32,986 nt of DNA from Fragilariopsis cylindrus CCMP1102. Lineage: Eukaryota; Bacillariophyta; Bacillariophyceae; Bacillariales; Bacillariaceae. Below are positions 20,319 through 29,530 of this stretch, piece by piece. The position numbers and the translations under genes are program-made. The DNA is taken from NCBI GenBank assembly GCA_900095095.1, contig FMBT01000031.1, forward strand, positions 1 through 32,986, given 5' to 3'. Within the stretch, counting starts at the first letter, position 1. Each line of letters starts with the position of its first letter. The notes below the pieces were generated by a model that was not told the DNA's origin, searched no databases, and was given only the letters and a program-made list of their open reading frames with translations.

Positions 20319-20680
20319 TCAAAATACTGGACGACGGATCCATTCTGTAACTAGTTTTGAATCATATCCTGTTGCACCGCCATTTTCATTGTATCATCCC
20401 AACATGGACCAGCAATATCAATATGTGCAAATTGTGTACTTGATAAGTCTTTGATAAAATGTTGTAAAAATAATCCTGCTGTTTTGATCCACCATATTTG
20501 GAACCGTAGTTGGTAATGTCGGCAATACTAGATTCAATTGATCATTATATGATTCAATTAATGGCATCCTCCATGACTGTTCATTAGTTGATTTTGATAT
20601 ATCATCAATTTCGTTAGCTAATTCATCTTGATAGATAGATGTACAAAAGATGTTGTTAAATCTTTGATTATATCACATTG
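20319..20680 (-). pseudogene. C-terminal relic of an M17 leucine aminopeptidase
   Basis: Reading the minus strand with small frame changes gives the C-terminal third of a cytosol (leucyl) aminopeptidase: QDELANEIDD, EQSWRMPLIESYNDQLN, NYGSKYGGSK, TAGLFLQHFIKDL, FAHIDIAGPCWDD, GGATGYDSKLVTEWIRRPVF and a stop at 20319-20321. These correspond to WRLPL, YGGSxTAGLFL, HLDIAG and GATGYG in M17 enzymes. Some breaks are single missing bases (for example AAAA at 20482-20485, coding strand), but the metal-binding and catalytic region that should precede it (NTDAEGR-type motif) is not found on either strand nearby. The fragment is therefore treated as a truncated relic. Confidence 0.7.
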
Positions 20681-20975
20681 TCCAACACGTCGTCAAAAGG
20701 AAGAATAAAAAGAGCATTCTTAATATTCTGCCTGCTGCCTTTTTTTCTTCATCACAACGTTTAGCAATTTGCACTACCGATAGTATGTCCATAATCAAAG
20801 TAAGAAGAAGGGCCAAGACTCAAAAATGACGTATCTTTTGATTTTATTGGGATTGTCCTTTTGTGGTACACGGAACGTCGGTGTCATCGTACCAACGTCT
20901 TTACCAGTATGAAAAGATCATAATTTTCATCTTATCCGATTCATTAACGACCTTACACCTTCGACCATGCCTTGA

Positions 20976-21275
20976 CACGAAGAGCTACAACACGAAGAGA
21001 TACAATTTGAATCAGAAACTACAGTAAACAGTAAAGAGACATTAACTATATCAACGACAACAAGAACAAATAGAAGAACGGAAGCATGATCAGCATCAGA
21101 AAACATCAAGAAACGAAGGTTCACAACATGGACATTCGATGAACCATGCAAAGATGTTGGATCGTGGAATTCGCCTTCCTACTTAGGAAGTAGTAGTAGT
21201 AGTAGTAGTAAATTCAATACTAATGCTGGTGGTGGTATTGCTGTTATATTTTGTAAAGCCGGTGATAATAAATGA
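20976..21275 (+). pseudogene. Possible N-terminal fragment of an aminopeptidase-like gene, opposite orientation
   Basis: A plus-strand frame reads through 20976-21275 with one internal TGA at 21087-21089. It gives EELQHEEIQFESETTVNSKE, then after the stop RRFTTWTFDEPCKDVGSWNS, a poly-Ser run from an AGT repeat, and GGGIAVIFCKAGDNK. The TWTFDEPC block looks like protein-coding sequence, and I tentatively associate it with the extra N-terminal region of diatom M17 aminopeptidases. That association is from memory of such proteins and is weak. It lies beside the M17 C-terminal relic but on the other strand, which would require an inversion. Confidence 0.3.
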
Positions 21276-21583
21276 TAATGATAATGACAGTAATAATAAA
21301 GATTTAATATTTATTGGTTTACATTATCGGTTTGTCACTTCTGTCTTTTCTTCCTTGAAATAGAGTTGTATACATCAATTTATCTTATCTGTACTTGGGC
21401 ATTCTGTTTGACCAATCCATTGATATTGGTCTAAATTATGTCAGTATATCTTTTTTGTTGCTATAGAAACATATTCTTGGCCATTTTGACACTGTACAAA
21501 TCACAAGACGTCTGTTCATGATCCAATTTCCAAGTTCTTCGGCATGTTGTTTCTTTCTGGTTTTATTTTATAATATTATATGA
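21276..21583. other. Intergenic spacer
   Basis: AT-rich DNA after the plus-strand fragment and before the parvulin stop codon. No coding, RNA or repeat signal was recognised. Confidence 0.45.
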
Positions 21584-22062
21584 TTAGAAGGCACCCATTC
21601 CATCCGTTTTATCCTGATTTTCGAAACGCTTATCGACACGGATGAGATGGTATCCGAATTGTGTTTTAACGGGACCTACAACGTCACCAATGGCGGCCTT
21701 GGATGGATCAAACACGATGTCATCAACTCCACCACCATTTGTCCCGGTTCAAATTCTCCCAGCGAACCACCCTTCGATTTGGAGGGACATTTCGAACTGG
21801 CTCGGCGGCTTTCGAAAAGGATATTCGTTCCCATCGATTTCGACTTGATTTCCAAGCATTCGTCTTCGGTAGACACGAGAATATGCGACGCACGTGCCCG
21901 GCGGTCCTCGAATTTCTCGTGTTTGCAAATGCATTCGTGAAAAATCAAAAGCACCCATATCGATAGCAGTGCTGTGCTTGTGGAAGCAATAGTAAAGCGC
22001 TTCGATGAGTAGTAGTAAAGGATGCGGCGAAGGGTGCGCTTAACATCAAAACCAACATACAT
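21584..22062 (-). CDS. Parvulin-type peptidyl-prolyl cis-trans isomerase
   Basis: The minus strand encodes a complete parvulin (rotamase) domain: RARASHILVSTEDECLEIKS, then SSKCPSKSKGGSLGEFEPGQ, then EFDDIVFDPSKAAIGDVVGP, VKTQFGYHLIRVDKRFENQD, ending GMGAF and TAA at 21584-21586. It contains the family's hallmark A-x-HIL, CPS-x-x-x-GG-x-LG-x-F, GQM and QFGYHLI motifs. One T is apparently missing at 21725-21726 (the coding strand needs TTT for EFDD), which makes the frame appear to end early. The 50 residues before the domain include a hydrophobic stretch (TALLSIWVLLIF) that could be a membrane anchor or targeting signal, or an artefact of a further indel. The start at 22062 is the first in-frame ATG. 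The gene is divergent from the EamA transporter. Confidence 0.85.
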
Positions 22063-22386
22063 ACACTAATCCATTCATCATCGTCATCATCATCACTGTT
22101 CTGCTGCTGCTGTTACTGTTATTGCTGTTTTTCTTTTTCTTTTCTTGCTTGTGGACTCGATGACAATGACAATGGTTGATAATGCTAAAAGAACGAAGTG
22201 CTGATTGATTTTTAATGACATCATTATTTCATGACGTTAATACCGGTAGTCAGAATAATTATAATTATAATCAGTCCCGATCACGATTGAATGAATCTGT
22301 CCCAATCATGAACAAATAATGAATCATCAGTCCCAATCACGAACACCATCATCGTCATTAGAATCAAAATACACAGAAGGTATTAA
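22063..22386. promoter_or_regulatory. Divergent promoter with a thrice-repeated 16-mer (parvulin / EamA)
   Basis: The region between two divergent genes contains three imperfect copies of TCAGTCCCAATCACGA at 22271-22286, 22296-22311 and 22327-22342. Copies differ by one to three bases and are spaced 25 and 31 bp. A CTG/TTG run and TTTTCTTTTC lie at 22098-22150. The repeats could be a transcription-factor array. Confidence 0.4.
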
Positions 22387-23582
22387 ATAATAAATAAACT
22401 CACAACTCCTCCCCTCCCAACCAACGCCATTAAATTAACTAATGTCGTTTGTTCTTGGAGTAATATCGGCTTGACGGCCCCTTTTTTGGTCGTTGTTGGA
22501 TTTATTGTTTGGGATAATCATTGGAATGGTACAGCTTTTGCTTTAAATATGTACAAATGTAACATGACAGCAATCGGTTTCTTGATTGTATCTATAGTTG
22601 TTCGTCAATTTGTATTGGGACCATCTACAGAGGAAATTTTTACGTCACAAAAGATTGGTGGTTTGATGGTATCTTCTACTATTGGAATACTTATTGGTGA
22701 TTGGGTATGGTTAGAAGGATGCGATTATTAGGTTCTCGTAAAATTATCGTCGTAGATAGTTTAAAACCTTTCCTGGCTGCATTCCTGGGTGAAGTATTTC
22801 TTGATGAACGATTAGAACGTGGTGCTATTATTGGTCTGATACTAACAGTATTAGGTGTTGCACTTGTTGGGTTGGAAAAGGAAGACCATAATATAGAAAC
22901 AGAAAAACAATCGAATGCGAATCCGTAGGAGCAGCAGGACAGAAATTTTCAAACGAACACACTGTCTTGATAGAAAGAAAAGATAACACAATGAACAATC
23001 ATCAACAGTAGTAGTAGATTCGTATGCACAACAAAGGAAAAATCGAGGAAAGCAATCGACAAAAGAATTTATATACGGTCTTGTTATGGCTATTCTAAAT
23101 GTTGTTCTACATACATTTGGTGTCCTACTAACAAAGAAGTATGGTGTAGGAATGACAACATTTGAAATCAATCTTATTCGATTTGGTTTTGCCGGTATAT
23201 GTATGGCCTTATTGTCATTTTCTCTTTGGTCAATTTCTAATATTTCTTCTACTACTACATCAACCACGACGACGATGACACGAGACCCGATGACAATGAA
23301 GCCTGCTTGGTACCTACTACCTGATGCATCATATTCAACCTGGAGAGAATATCATTTGGTGTTGTATTTGTTTCATTCCTACAACCTGCTCTAACAAATT
23401 ATGCAATGTTTCAAATATCATTAGCACTACTATTAACATTGGAATCGATTGGACCTTTGTACTCGTTACCACTATCGTATATACTTCAGGGTAATCGTCC
23501 AACATTTCGTGCATGTATTGGTGCAATTCTAGCTGTAATTGGAATCATTGTACTATCCTTCAAGGGAATTACCGAATCATAA
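22387..23582 (+). CDS. EamA/DMT-superfamily membrane transporter; frame-interrupted
   Basis: Successive hydrophobic segments in changing frames form a drug/metabolite transporter. First half: GLTAPFLVVVGFIVWDN, TAIGFLIVSIVVRQFVLG, GGLMVSSTIGILIGDWVWLE, then across a likely missing A near 22719 MRLLGSRKIIVVDSLKPFLA, AAFLGEVFLDERLERGAIIG, LILTVLGVALVGLEKED. A polar linker (VVVDSYAQQRKNRGKQSTKE) leads to the second half: FIYGLVMAILNVVLHTFGVL, EINLIRFGFAGICMALLSF, ISFGVVFVSFLQPALTNYAM, SLALLLTLESIGPLYSLPLS, RACIGAILAVIGIIVLSF and stop TAA 23580-23582. The paired EamA halves, each ending in a conserved helix, are typical. The substrate cannot be predicted. The true start is uncertain: the frame is open from 22387, and an upstream exon is possible. 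Confidence 0.78.
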
Positions 23583-23633
23583 AAAAAAGAAGGTACAAAA
23601 CAACAATTCATCATTTTGTTTTGTAAAAAAAAA

Positions 23634-26160
23634 ATGGCTGCCATGTCGATGTCGATGTCGAAACGTAAGAGGCGAATTGTATTGCATCTATTTGGAGATG
23701 AACCATTATATATGTCTCGGAAACAAGCAGTAGACGCCGATGATTGGAGGCAAATATTAGAATTCGTCGAAACTTGGAAAAGAGAAGTTTTGGGACGTGA
23801 TTTATTTTAGAGACTTACTCCGATCTATCAAAGTTGATCCAACTGATGAAGAAAAACGAATTATTAAGTTTTCTACTCCAACATTTATACGGAAGATGCA
23901 AGTAGATACTAATTCCCTTATCGCAACTACTACTACTACTACTACTACGATATTGCAACTGCACCAACAATGCATTCCCGATTTATCAACACTTGATCAA
24001 TTGAAAGTCCTTGAATTGGAAGGGAAAGGCATTTTTCCGATCAGAAAAGGATCAGAAAATCTATACAATCTTCAAGAACGGAAAATTTCTTTTATGTGTT
24101 ATGGACAATCATGTACTTTTTCAAATGAAATTGCTCATTTACCCAAACTGAAAAAACTTGATGTGTTGGGTTGTCCTTATTTGGTTTCGTGTTTTGGTCC
24201 ATCATTAGCGGATCTAATAGCACCAACTTTACAGGAATTATACATGCAATGGGATCTTCAATATTCATACAACGTGAATATTATTACTAATAATAATAAT
24301 AATCATGATTTGTTATTGTCATCCTGGAAATTTGGGAATCTGAAGGTATTGGATCTGGGTAAACCACGTTATTATCAAAATCAATTAGACGGGACATCAC
24401 AACTGCGGTTACTACGTGGCCTTTTGTCTAATTGTACGAAATTAGAAACAATTCGTATGGATATGCGTGATATGGTTGATTTGCTTAGTTATCCTGAACA
24501 TAAAAAAGAGGACAACAGCAGCAACGACGACGACGACAACGACGATGATGATGATGAGAAGAAAGTACAGGATTATTAATGGATGAGCAGATGACATGAC
24601 GTGACGATAGTTTTCGGCTTTGTCGACGCCGAACATAATGAAGAAATCGTCACAGCAGCCTTTCGAAAAATCGCTCGATATATGAAATTCATTCGACGAA
24701 TTCGTCTTCGTTTAGTCAAATGAAAGTAATGCAGTAGAAAACCAACTTCGTCTTCGTTTCTATTCAAATGATAGTAATGTAATAGAAAACCAACATGGTA
24801 CGCTCGTCTTATCGTAATCGATTCTGCATCCATTATCATTGACATTGGAAGAATTAGAAGTTTCGGGTAGAGGTAGGACAACAATACATCCACATCCACA
24901 TCCACATCCACATAATATTCGTGGTACACGTACCACTAACGAAAGAAATACAAGTACTCCCTTCCTTGTTGAAGTCCGACTACAGGATATTAGACATTTG
25001 TCTAAATTGCAAATTGTCAAATTAGAATCTTGTCGATTATTGGAACACGTATCTCAGCCTTCACAAGAATTTTCTGTACTACTTACTAATGATGATGGTG
25101 CTGAAACCGCCGCTACCGCTACTGGATCTACATATAATATGAATATTCCTACGAAGACAATAATATCAGAAGGAAAAACAACAGCTGCAGTCACATCCGT
25201 TTCTACAAACGCTAACAACAACAGCCAACGTCAAAATTTTCCTACTCTACGTCGGTTAGAATTCATACGATGCCTTGGATTTTTTAGGAACGAATCTACT
25301 ACTACCACGAAGAAAGGTGACGATGGCAACGATTCATCTATTTCGTCTTCGTTGACTTCTTCTCGTGCCATGGAAAAACAAACAGCATGTGTCTTTTGTC
25401 ATTCCTATTTAGACTTATCCAAAATTCGGGTTCTTCGATTGGCACAATGCAATACTGAACTTGGAAATATGGAAGTCTCGATCTCGTGCAAGAATATTTT
25501 ACCAAAGTGTCCACAACTAGAAATACTTGACTTGTCAGATGGGAATATTGGAATGATTACCAACGACAACGACGACGACAAATGGTAGAAATAGCAGTAG
25601 CGGTAGCGGTAGCAGCAGCGGTAGCAGCAGCCAACATCAGATAATCGATTTGTTATCGTGTCCTCTACAGAAACTAAGAGTTCTTGATTTGAGTCGCAAT
25701 CCTATGGTATGTCCTGAACGCGATGATGACGACAAAGAAATAGACAAAGACGATAACAGTAATGGTATCATCGTAGACAAGACGACGAAGATGATGTGTA
25801 GCCGAACACGTAATAGTATCAATCTCCAATCATTGTATCTTTTAGTTGAAAGATTTCCATTATTGGGTCATACAGGCAAATTCAACATATCATTTCTGGG
25901 TAAGCTAGACGAAAGTTATTCACGACTACATGACTATCATCGATTAGTACATCATCTATGCTTAAATCGTGCACGGACTAGAATAACTATGGGACAGAAT
26001 GTACCGATTGGACTATGGCCAATTGCAATACAGAAAATTCAACGCGTATTTGATGACTATCAAAGTTACGAATTATGGGGTAAAAATCGTAAGGAGGAAC
26101 CTGATTCTTTACTACGGGAACGGGGGTGCAATAGTCTTATTCGCATCACATCAAACATAA
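23634..26160 (+). CDS. Leucine-rich repeat protein of the diatom type; frame-interrupted
   Basis: The ATG at 23634 lies only 52 bp after the transporter stop. The N-terminus (MAAMSMSMSKRKRRIVLHLF, QAVDADDWRQILEFVETWKR) is followed by about ten irregular LRRs: LDQLKVLELEGKGIFP, LPKLKKLDVLGCPYL, FGNLKVLDLGKP, NCTKLETIRMDM, LEELEVSGRG, LSKLQIVKLESC, FPTLRRLEFIRC, LSKIRVLRLAQC, CPQLEILDLSDG, LQKLRVLDLSRNP. The C-terminal block HLCLNRARTRITMGQNVPIG, LWPIAIQKIQRVFDDY is characteristic of diatom LRR proteins. Frames change near 23808, 24580, 24720, 24815, 25575 and 26100. The end at 26160 (GGAIVLFASHQT stop) is one reading; the other frame runs to 26384 without protein character. A protein-interaction role is inferred, and no kinase or NB-ARC domain is seen. 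Confidence 0.72.
24701..24794 (+). repeat. Two-unit tandem duplication inside the LRR gene
   Basis: Two near-identical units, 46 bp (24701-24746) and 48 bp (24747-24794), both start TTCGTCTTCGTTT and end GAAAACCAAC. In protein they read as RLRLVK-SNESNAVENQ and RLRFYSNDSNVIENQ. The 2-bp length difference puts the first unit out of frame with the second, and a TAA (24814-24816) follows the second unit. Confidence 0.8.
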
Positions 26161-26526
26161 AAGCCAATAATCAATATAACGAATATAAGAGAAAAGTTGG
26201 TAATTGTGGTGCTACATCTTTACTGTGCTCGGTGGCTCGGGTGTGTAGGAGGCAGGTACGGTACTACCGTACTCTCGCAAAAGAGAAAGAAAACACTGTT
26301 ATTTTGCACGCCGTTGTTCGCTGTCTATTACTAGCTAGAGTTGATAGCTATGAGCTACTATTAGTTGTGGTATATTTTTGTTAACTGAAAAAATTGTGTT
26401 ACTCTTAAAAAAAGTTGTGGTTCAAAAATCGATCGATATAACAAGAAGTGATTGATGAAGATAATGAATGATCACCGCTCCTGTTGTTATTGCTCATGTT
26501 GTTGTTGCTGCTGCTGTTGCCAATAT
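26161..26526. other. Convergent intergenic spacer
   Basis: It lies between the LRR gene and the minus-strand Ser/Thr-rich gene. It contains a GTT/GCT triplet run (about 26479-26520). No separate gene is supported. Confidence 0.4.
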
Positions 26527-27780
26527 TTACATTGCATCATTAATGATGGAGGAATAGATACTCCTATCACTGTCATCCCGACGAGGACGACGAGGTGGAG
26601 ATGAAGGAAGAATCTTTCTTATATCATCATTGCTGTTGCTGTTGCTATTACTGCTACTTCTTGTTGTCATCGCCGACCAGCGACAACCACCAACTTCTAG
26701 ATCAGAACAACTTCTTCTCATCATAGTCGAAGAAAAAGGAGGATGAGGAGGATGAGGATGATGCGAAGAACGAGATGATAGTGATACATACAAGGATGGC
26801 GTAGCATCATCAGATGATGAGCGTTGGACCATCGTCTTTTTTTTGTTCTTGTTCTTTACGTTCATGATGTAGCTCCAATTAAAGTTTCTTGATGATGAAT
26901 GATCTTCATCTTGATCATCATCGTTATCATAGTACCACTCTTGACTTCTTTGAGGTATCCGGTGGGGGATATCCGCTGTAGTAATAGTAGTAGGTTGCTG
27001 GGATATCGTCTGTGGAACAGGAACTATAGCATTACAGTCAATATTTTTAGTAGCGAATGAATGAACGGATGATAATGAAACTTCATCATCATCATCATCA
27101 TCATCATCGTCCCCATCACAGCTTGACGATAAGGTAACTAAAGCAACGACTGTTTCTAAAGCGGCAGATAACGAACTACGACGACGGGGCATACTGTGAT
27201 TGGAATCATTCCCCTCATAAATGCTGCAGCTAAAATTCAAGCTGCTTTTGTTTTTCTTGTTATTTTCATTGCTATTGATATTGCTATTGCTGCTATACCA
27301 TCGCGAATGACGAAGCGTTGCTCTACTCATTCTCATTCTTCCTCTTTCTCTTCCTACTTCTAATCCAAGACTTTGAGTAAGAGTTCGGGGACTAAGGTTT
27401 GCCCTAGCATTATCTTGGGCAACCGAAATCGTCCTGTTTTTTCTTCCACTTCCACTACGACCGTCATCGTCGCTTGTAGTAGTAGTAGGAATACTACTAG
27501 TAGTAGTAGAAGGAATACTACTAGTAGTAGTAGAAGGAATACTACTAGTGGTAGTAGTAGGAATACTACTAGTGGTAGAAAAGATACTGATACTAGTACT
27601 GTTATTATCACCACTAAATGAGGAGTCTTCACTATCACCATCCGTATTATCCGTATCGCTCATAGTCACACGACCAACTCGTTCGAGTATCAAATTGTTT
27701 AGGAATCCACTAAGGGCCGTGTTTTGAACACCGCCGTCACTGCCATATATATCATTCCTATCGCTATTGTCTTTCGCCAT
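26527..27780 (-). CDS. Ser/Thr-rich low-complexity protein of unknown function
   Basis: An uninterrupted 417-residue frame, notable among so many broken neighbours. It starts MAKDNSDRNDIYGSDGGVQN and is followed by ALSGFLNNLILERVGRV, which may be a short amphipathic helix. Four copies of an 8-residue repeat come next (SSIPTTTT, SSIPSTTT), then a basic region (GRERGRMRMSRATLRHSRWY), an acidic Asp run after SAALETVVALVTLSSSCDG, and Arg/Ser clusters with potential phosphorylation sites (MPRRRSSL, MRRSCSDLEVG, QRSSSDDATPSLYVS). No membrane segment or known domain is recognised. The absence of stops over 1.25 kb is partly due to low-complexity codons, so expression is likely but unproven. Confidence 0.55.
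   Translation of the reverse strand: MAKDNSDRNDIYGSDGGVQNTALSGFLNNLILERVGRVTMSDTDNTDGDSEDSSFSGDNNSTSISIFSTTSSIPTTTTSSIPSTTTSSIPSTTTSSIPTTTTSDDDGRSGSGRKNRTISVAQDNARANLSPRTLTQSLGLEVGRERGRMRMSRATLRHSRWYSSNSNINSNENNKKNKSSLNFSCSIYEGNDSNHSMPRRRSSLSAALETVVALVTLSSSCDGDDDDDDDDDEVSLSSVHSFATKNIDCNAIVPVPQTISQQPTTITTADIPHRIPQRSQEWYYDNDDDQDEDHSSSRNFNWSYIMNVKNKNKKKTMVQRSSSDDATPSLYVSLSSRSSHHPHPPHPPFSSTMMRRSCSDLEVGGCRWSAMTTRSSSNSNSNSNDDIRKILPSSPPRRPRRDDSDRSIYSSIINDAM
27488..27583 (-). repeat. 24-bp coding minisatellite, four units
   Basis: Four consecutive 24-bp units start at 27488, 27512, 27536 and 27560, each beginning GGAATACTACTAGT on the plus strand. They encode SSIPTTTT/SSIPSTTT on the minus strand. 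Units 1 and 2 are identical; units 3 and 4 carry a few substitutions. The multiple-of-three length keeps frame. Confidence 0.9.
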
Positions 27781-28723
27781 TTTTAGTACTAGATTATAAG
27801 AAAACAGTATAATAGAAGTAAAAAGTATAATTTTTATGAAGGGAGCGAGAATGAATCCGATAGAGGTATGTAAAGCTACCGTATCTGGCTTATGCTTTTC
27901 TCCTTATGGTTTGGTGTTTCTTGTATGTCGACCTGTTTTATGTCTCTGGTAGTTATTGTCTCTATTGTAGTAATGTTATTTAATGATGGAGACATAGAGT
28001 TAGATAAGATCATATTATTATTATTTTGGCCGTCGGGATTTTGCTCGTTGTGACGTTATCGCTTCTGCTCTTTTGATAATATACTAATAGCACGAATACA
28101 TAGGTTTTTAATAGATGTTATCAAGCAAGTGTCAAGATCGACGTTTTTCTTGACTTCGTCTTTTGATATTATGATATGATTGCGTCTACATTCAATCTTG
28201 CATGCAAGAACAATCAGAATACTTGACTTGTTTATTACCCCTGACTTGTACTACAGTTTCGCATTCTGAACGAATGATTAGTTGTTTATACCTTTTTTTT
28301 ATGACCAAGATTGTTATTTCGCGCTACCATGGTCTTTCATAATAATAGTATTATACTAATTACGTGTCGTATCTATAATTATAATTCTGATCTTATTTTT
28401 GAAATATAATTGATTTGTTTATATTTATTTTTTGATTCATTCTTCTATCATTTTTTATTGAAGCTATTTTTCTGAATGCGAAATAACAATGGGAAGAACG
28501 TCAGCGGTAATAAATTTTTTTTACTACCCCTGAAGAACGTGGAATTTGAAAATCGCCAATTACATTAAATAGATTACTTATCTCTTATTGCGATGAGAAA
28601 ATGCGTATAACTTATTATTTAATAGCTGCCGCTTCGCTGCTCAAGGTCTTAAAAAGACTGATAGACAACGGTCGACCCGCCGAATTAATCTACATTAGTA
28701 TTCGATGAGAAAATGTGATACAG
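27781..28723. other. AT-rich intergenic region
   Basis: About 940 bp upstream of the minus-strand gene and left of the MITE. It is AT-rich with short A/T runs and many stops in all frames. No gene, tRNA or repeat was recognised. The part next to 27780 should hold the minus-strand promoter. Confidence 0.5.
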
Positions 28724-28725
28724 TA

Positions 28726-28990
28726 CAGTCTACGCTCGATAAGAAATACACCAACAATTTTCGGACTTGGTGTGTTTCTTATAGAGAGTGTGTTTCTTAT
28801 GATTTCTCGTACGGCTAGGGTTAGGGCTAGAATTAGGGCATCCAATGAGGTTTATCGCGATCCATTGAGTCAATCACTACACGGGATCCACTACAGGCTA
28901 TTTAGTCACGAGTCCCGGTAAAACTGATCTGGTGTATTTCTTATAGAGCGTGTATTTCTTAAATGTGTATTTCTTATCGAGCGTAGACTG
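28726..28990. mobile_element. MITE with 26-bp+ terminal inverted repeats and TA target duplications
   Basis: 28723-28751 and 28965-28993 are perfect 29-bp inverted repeats. Taking the ends at CAGTCTACGCTCGATAAG... (28726) and its complement (28990) gives a 265-bp element flanked by TA on both sides (28724-28725 and 28991-28992), the target duplication of Tc1/mariner/pogo-type elements. TIRs starting CAGT with a CTCGAT core resemble pogo/Tigger ends. The interior repeats TGT[A/G]TTTCTTAT at about 28771, 28789, 28933, 28951 and 28966 as subterminal direct copies. No transposase is encoded, so it is non-autonomous. Superfamily is inferred from TA and the end sequence. Confidence 0.82.
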
Positions 28991-29020
28991 TACAGTACAA
29001 CATTTTTGTGTACCGGTATG

Positions 29021-29089
29021 AAACCAAGATAAATTTATTTAATAAATCTATCTTGGTTGCATGCCATAAATCTATCTTGGTTGCATGCC
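29021..29089. repeat. Perfect 24-bp tandem pair with an inverted copy
   Basis: 29042-29065 and 29066-29089 are identical 24-mers (ATAAATCTATCTTGGTTGCA...). Just upstream, AACCAAGATAAATTTA is the inverted complement of TAAATCTATCTTGGTT with one mismatch, so the block can fold into a hairpin of about 16 bp. It lies 30 bp right of the MITE. Confidence 0.85.
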
Positions 29090-29440
29090 ATTCCGGAATA
29101 ACAATACGACGTACCGTTAAGTCATTATAGTACGCCGGTCATTGGTCGAAGTACTACGATTACACCGTAGTATCACCGAATAAATCCCTTAAGAAGAAAC
29201 TGTGAATGAGAAAAATATAGAAATCGAATCGGCGGCTTCTCATGCTGATAATCACGAAAAGGAGGCCAAAGCACGTCACAACATGAATACTGACTGTAGT
29301 AGGTTAAATGAAATAATATTATAACTGCGTAAACCGCCACTTAGCTTTCGTTCATTGTTCTTTCTTACGTACTGTACAAAACTAACTCTCATAAAACAAT
29401 ACCGCATGTGTGACTTGTATATATAAAACGAATTGAATAA

Positions 29441-29465
29441 ATTGAATTGAATTGAATTGAATTGA
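29441..29465 (+). repeat. ATTGA pentanucleotide microsatellite
   Basis: Five perfect ATTGA units lie in the probable 5' leader of paralog 2. They are followed by an ACAAG run (about 29491-29510), 20 bp before the ATG. Confidence 0.9.
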
Positions 29466-29530
29466 ATAAAAGTAGCACACACGAAAAACCGGACAAGACA
29501 AGACAAGACAAGATAAGCACTATCAAGATA

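Noticed and set aside
21647-21940. Plus-strand frame reading CFNGTYNVTNGGLGWIKHDV
   Set aside because: It is the antisense of the parvulin gene, whose minus-strand frame matches family motifs residue by residue.
26161-26384. C-terminal extension of the LRR gene
   Set aside because: The sequence after 26160 loses LRR and family character (Arg/Cys/Leu mix); the other frame stops naturally at 26160.
28621-28690. Possible tRNA-like folding in an AT-rich region
   Set aside because: No A-box/B-box consensus or cloverleaf could be made; no tRNA or rRNA was found anywhere in the window.
29462-29530. Earlier start of paralog 2
   Set aside because: The upstream segment has no ATG in frame and consists of ATTGA and ACAAG microsatellites.
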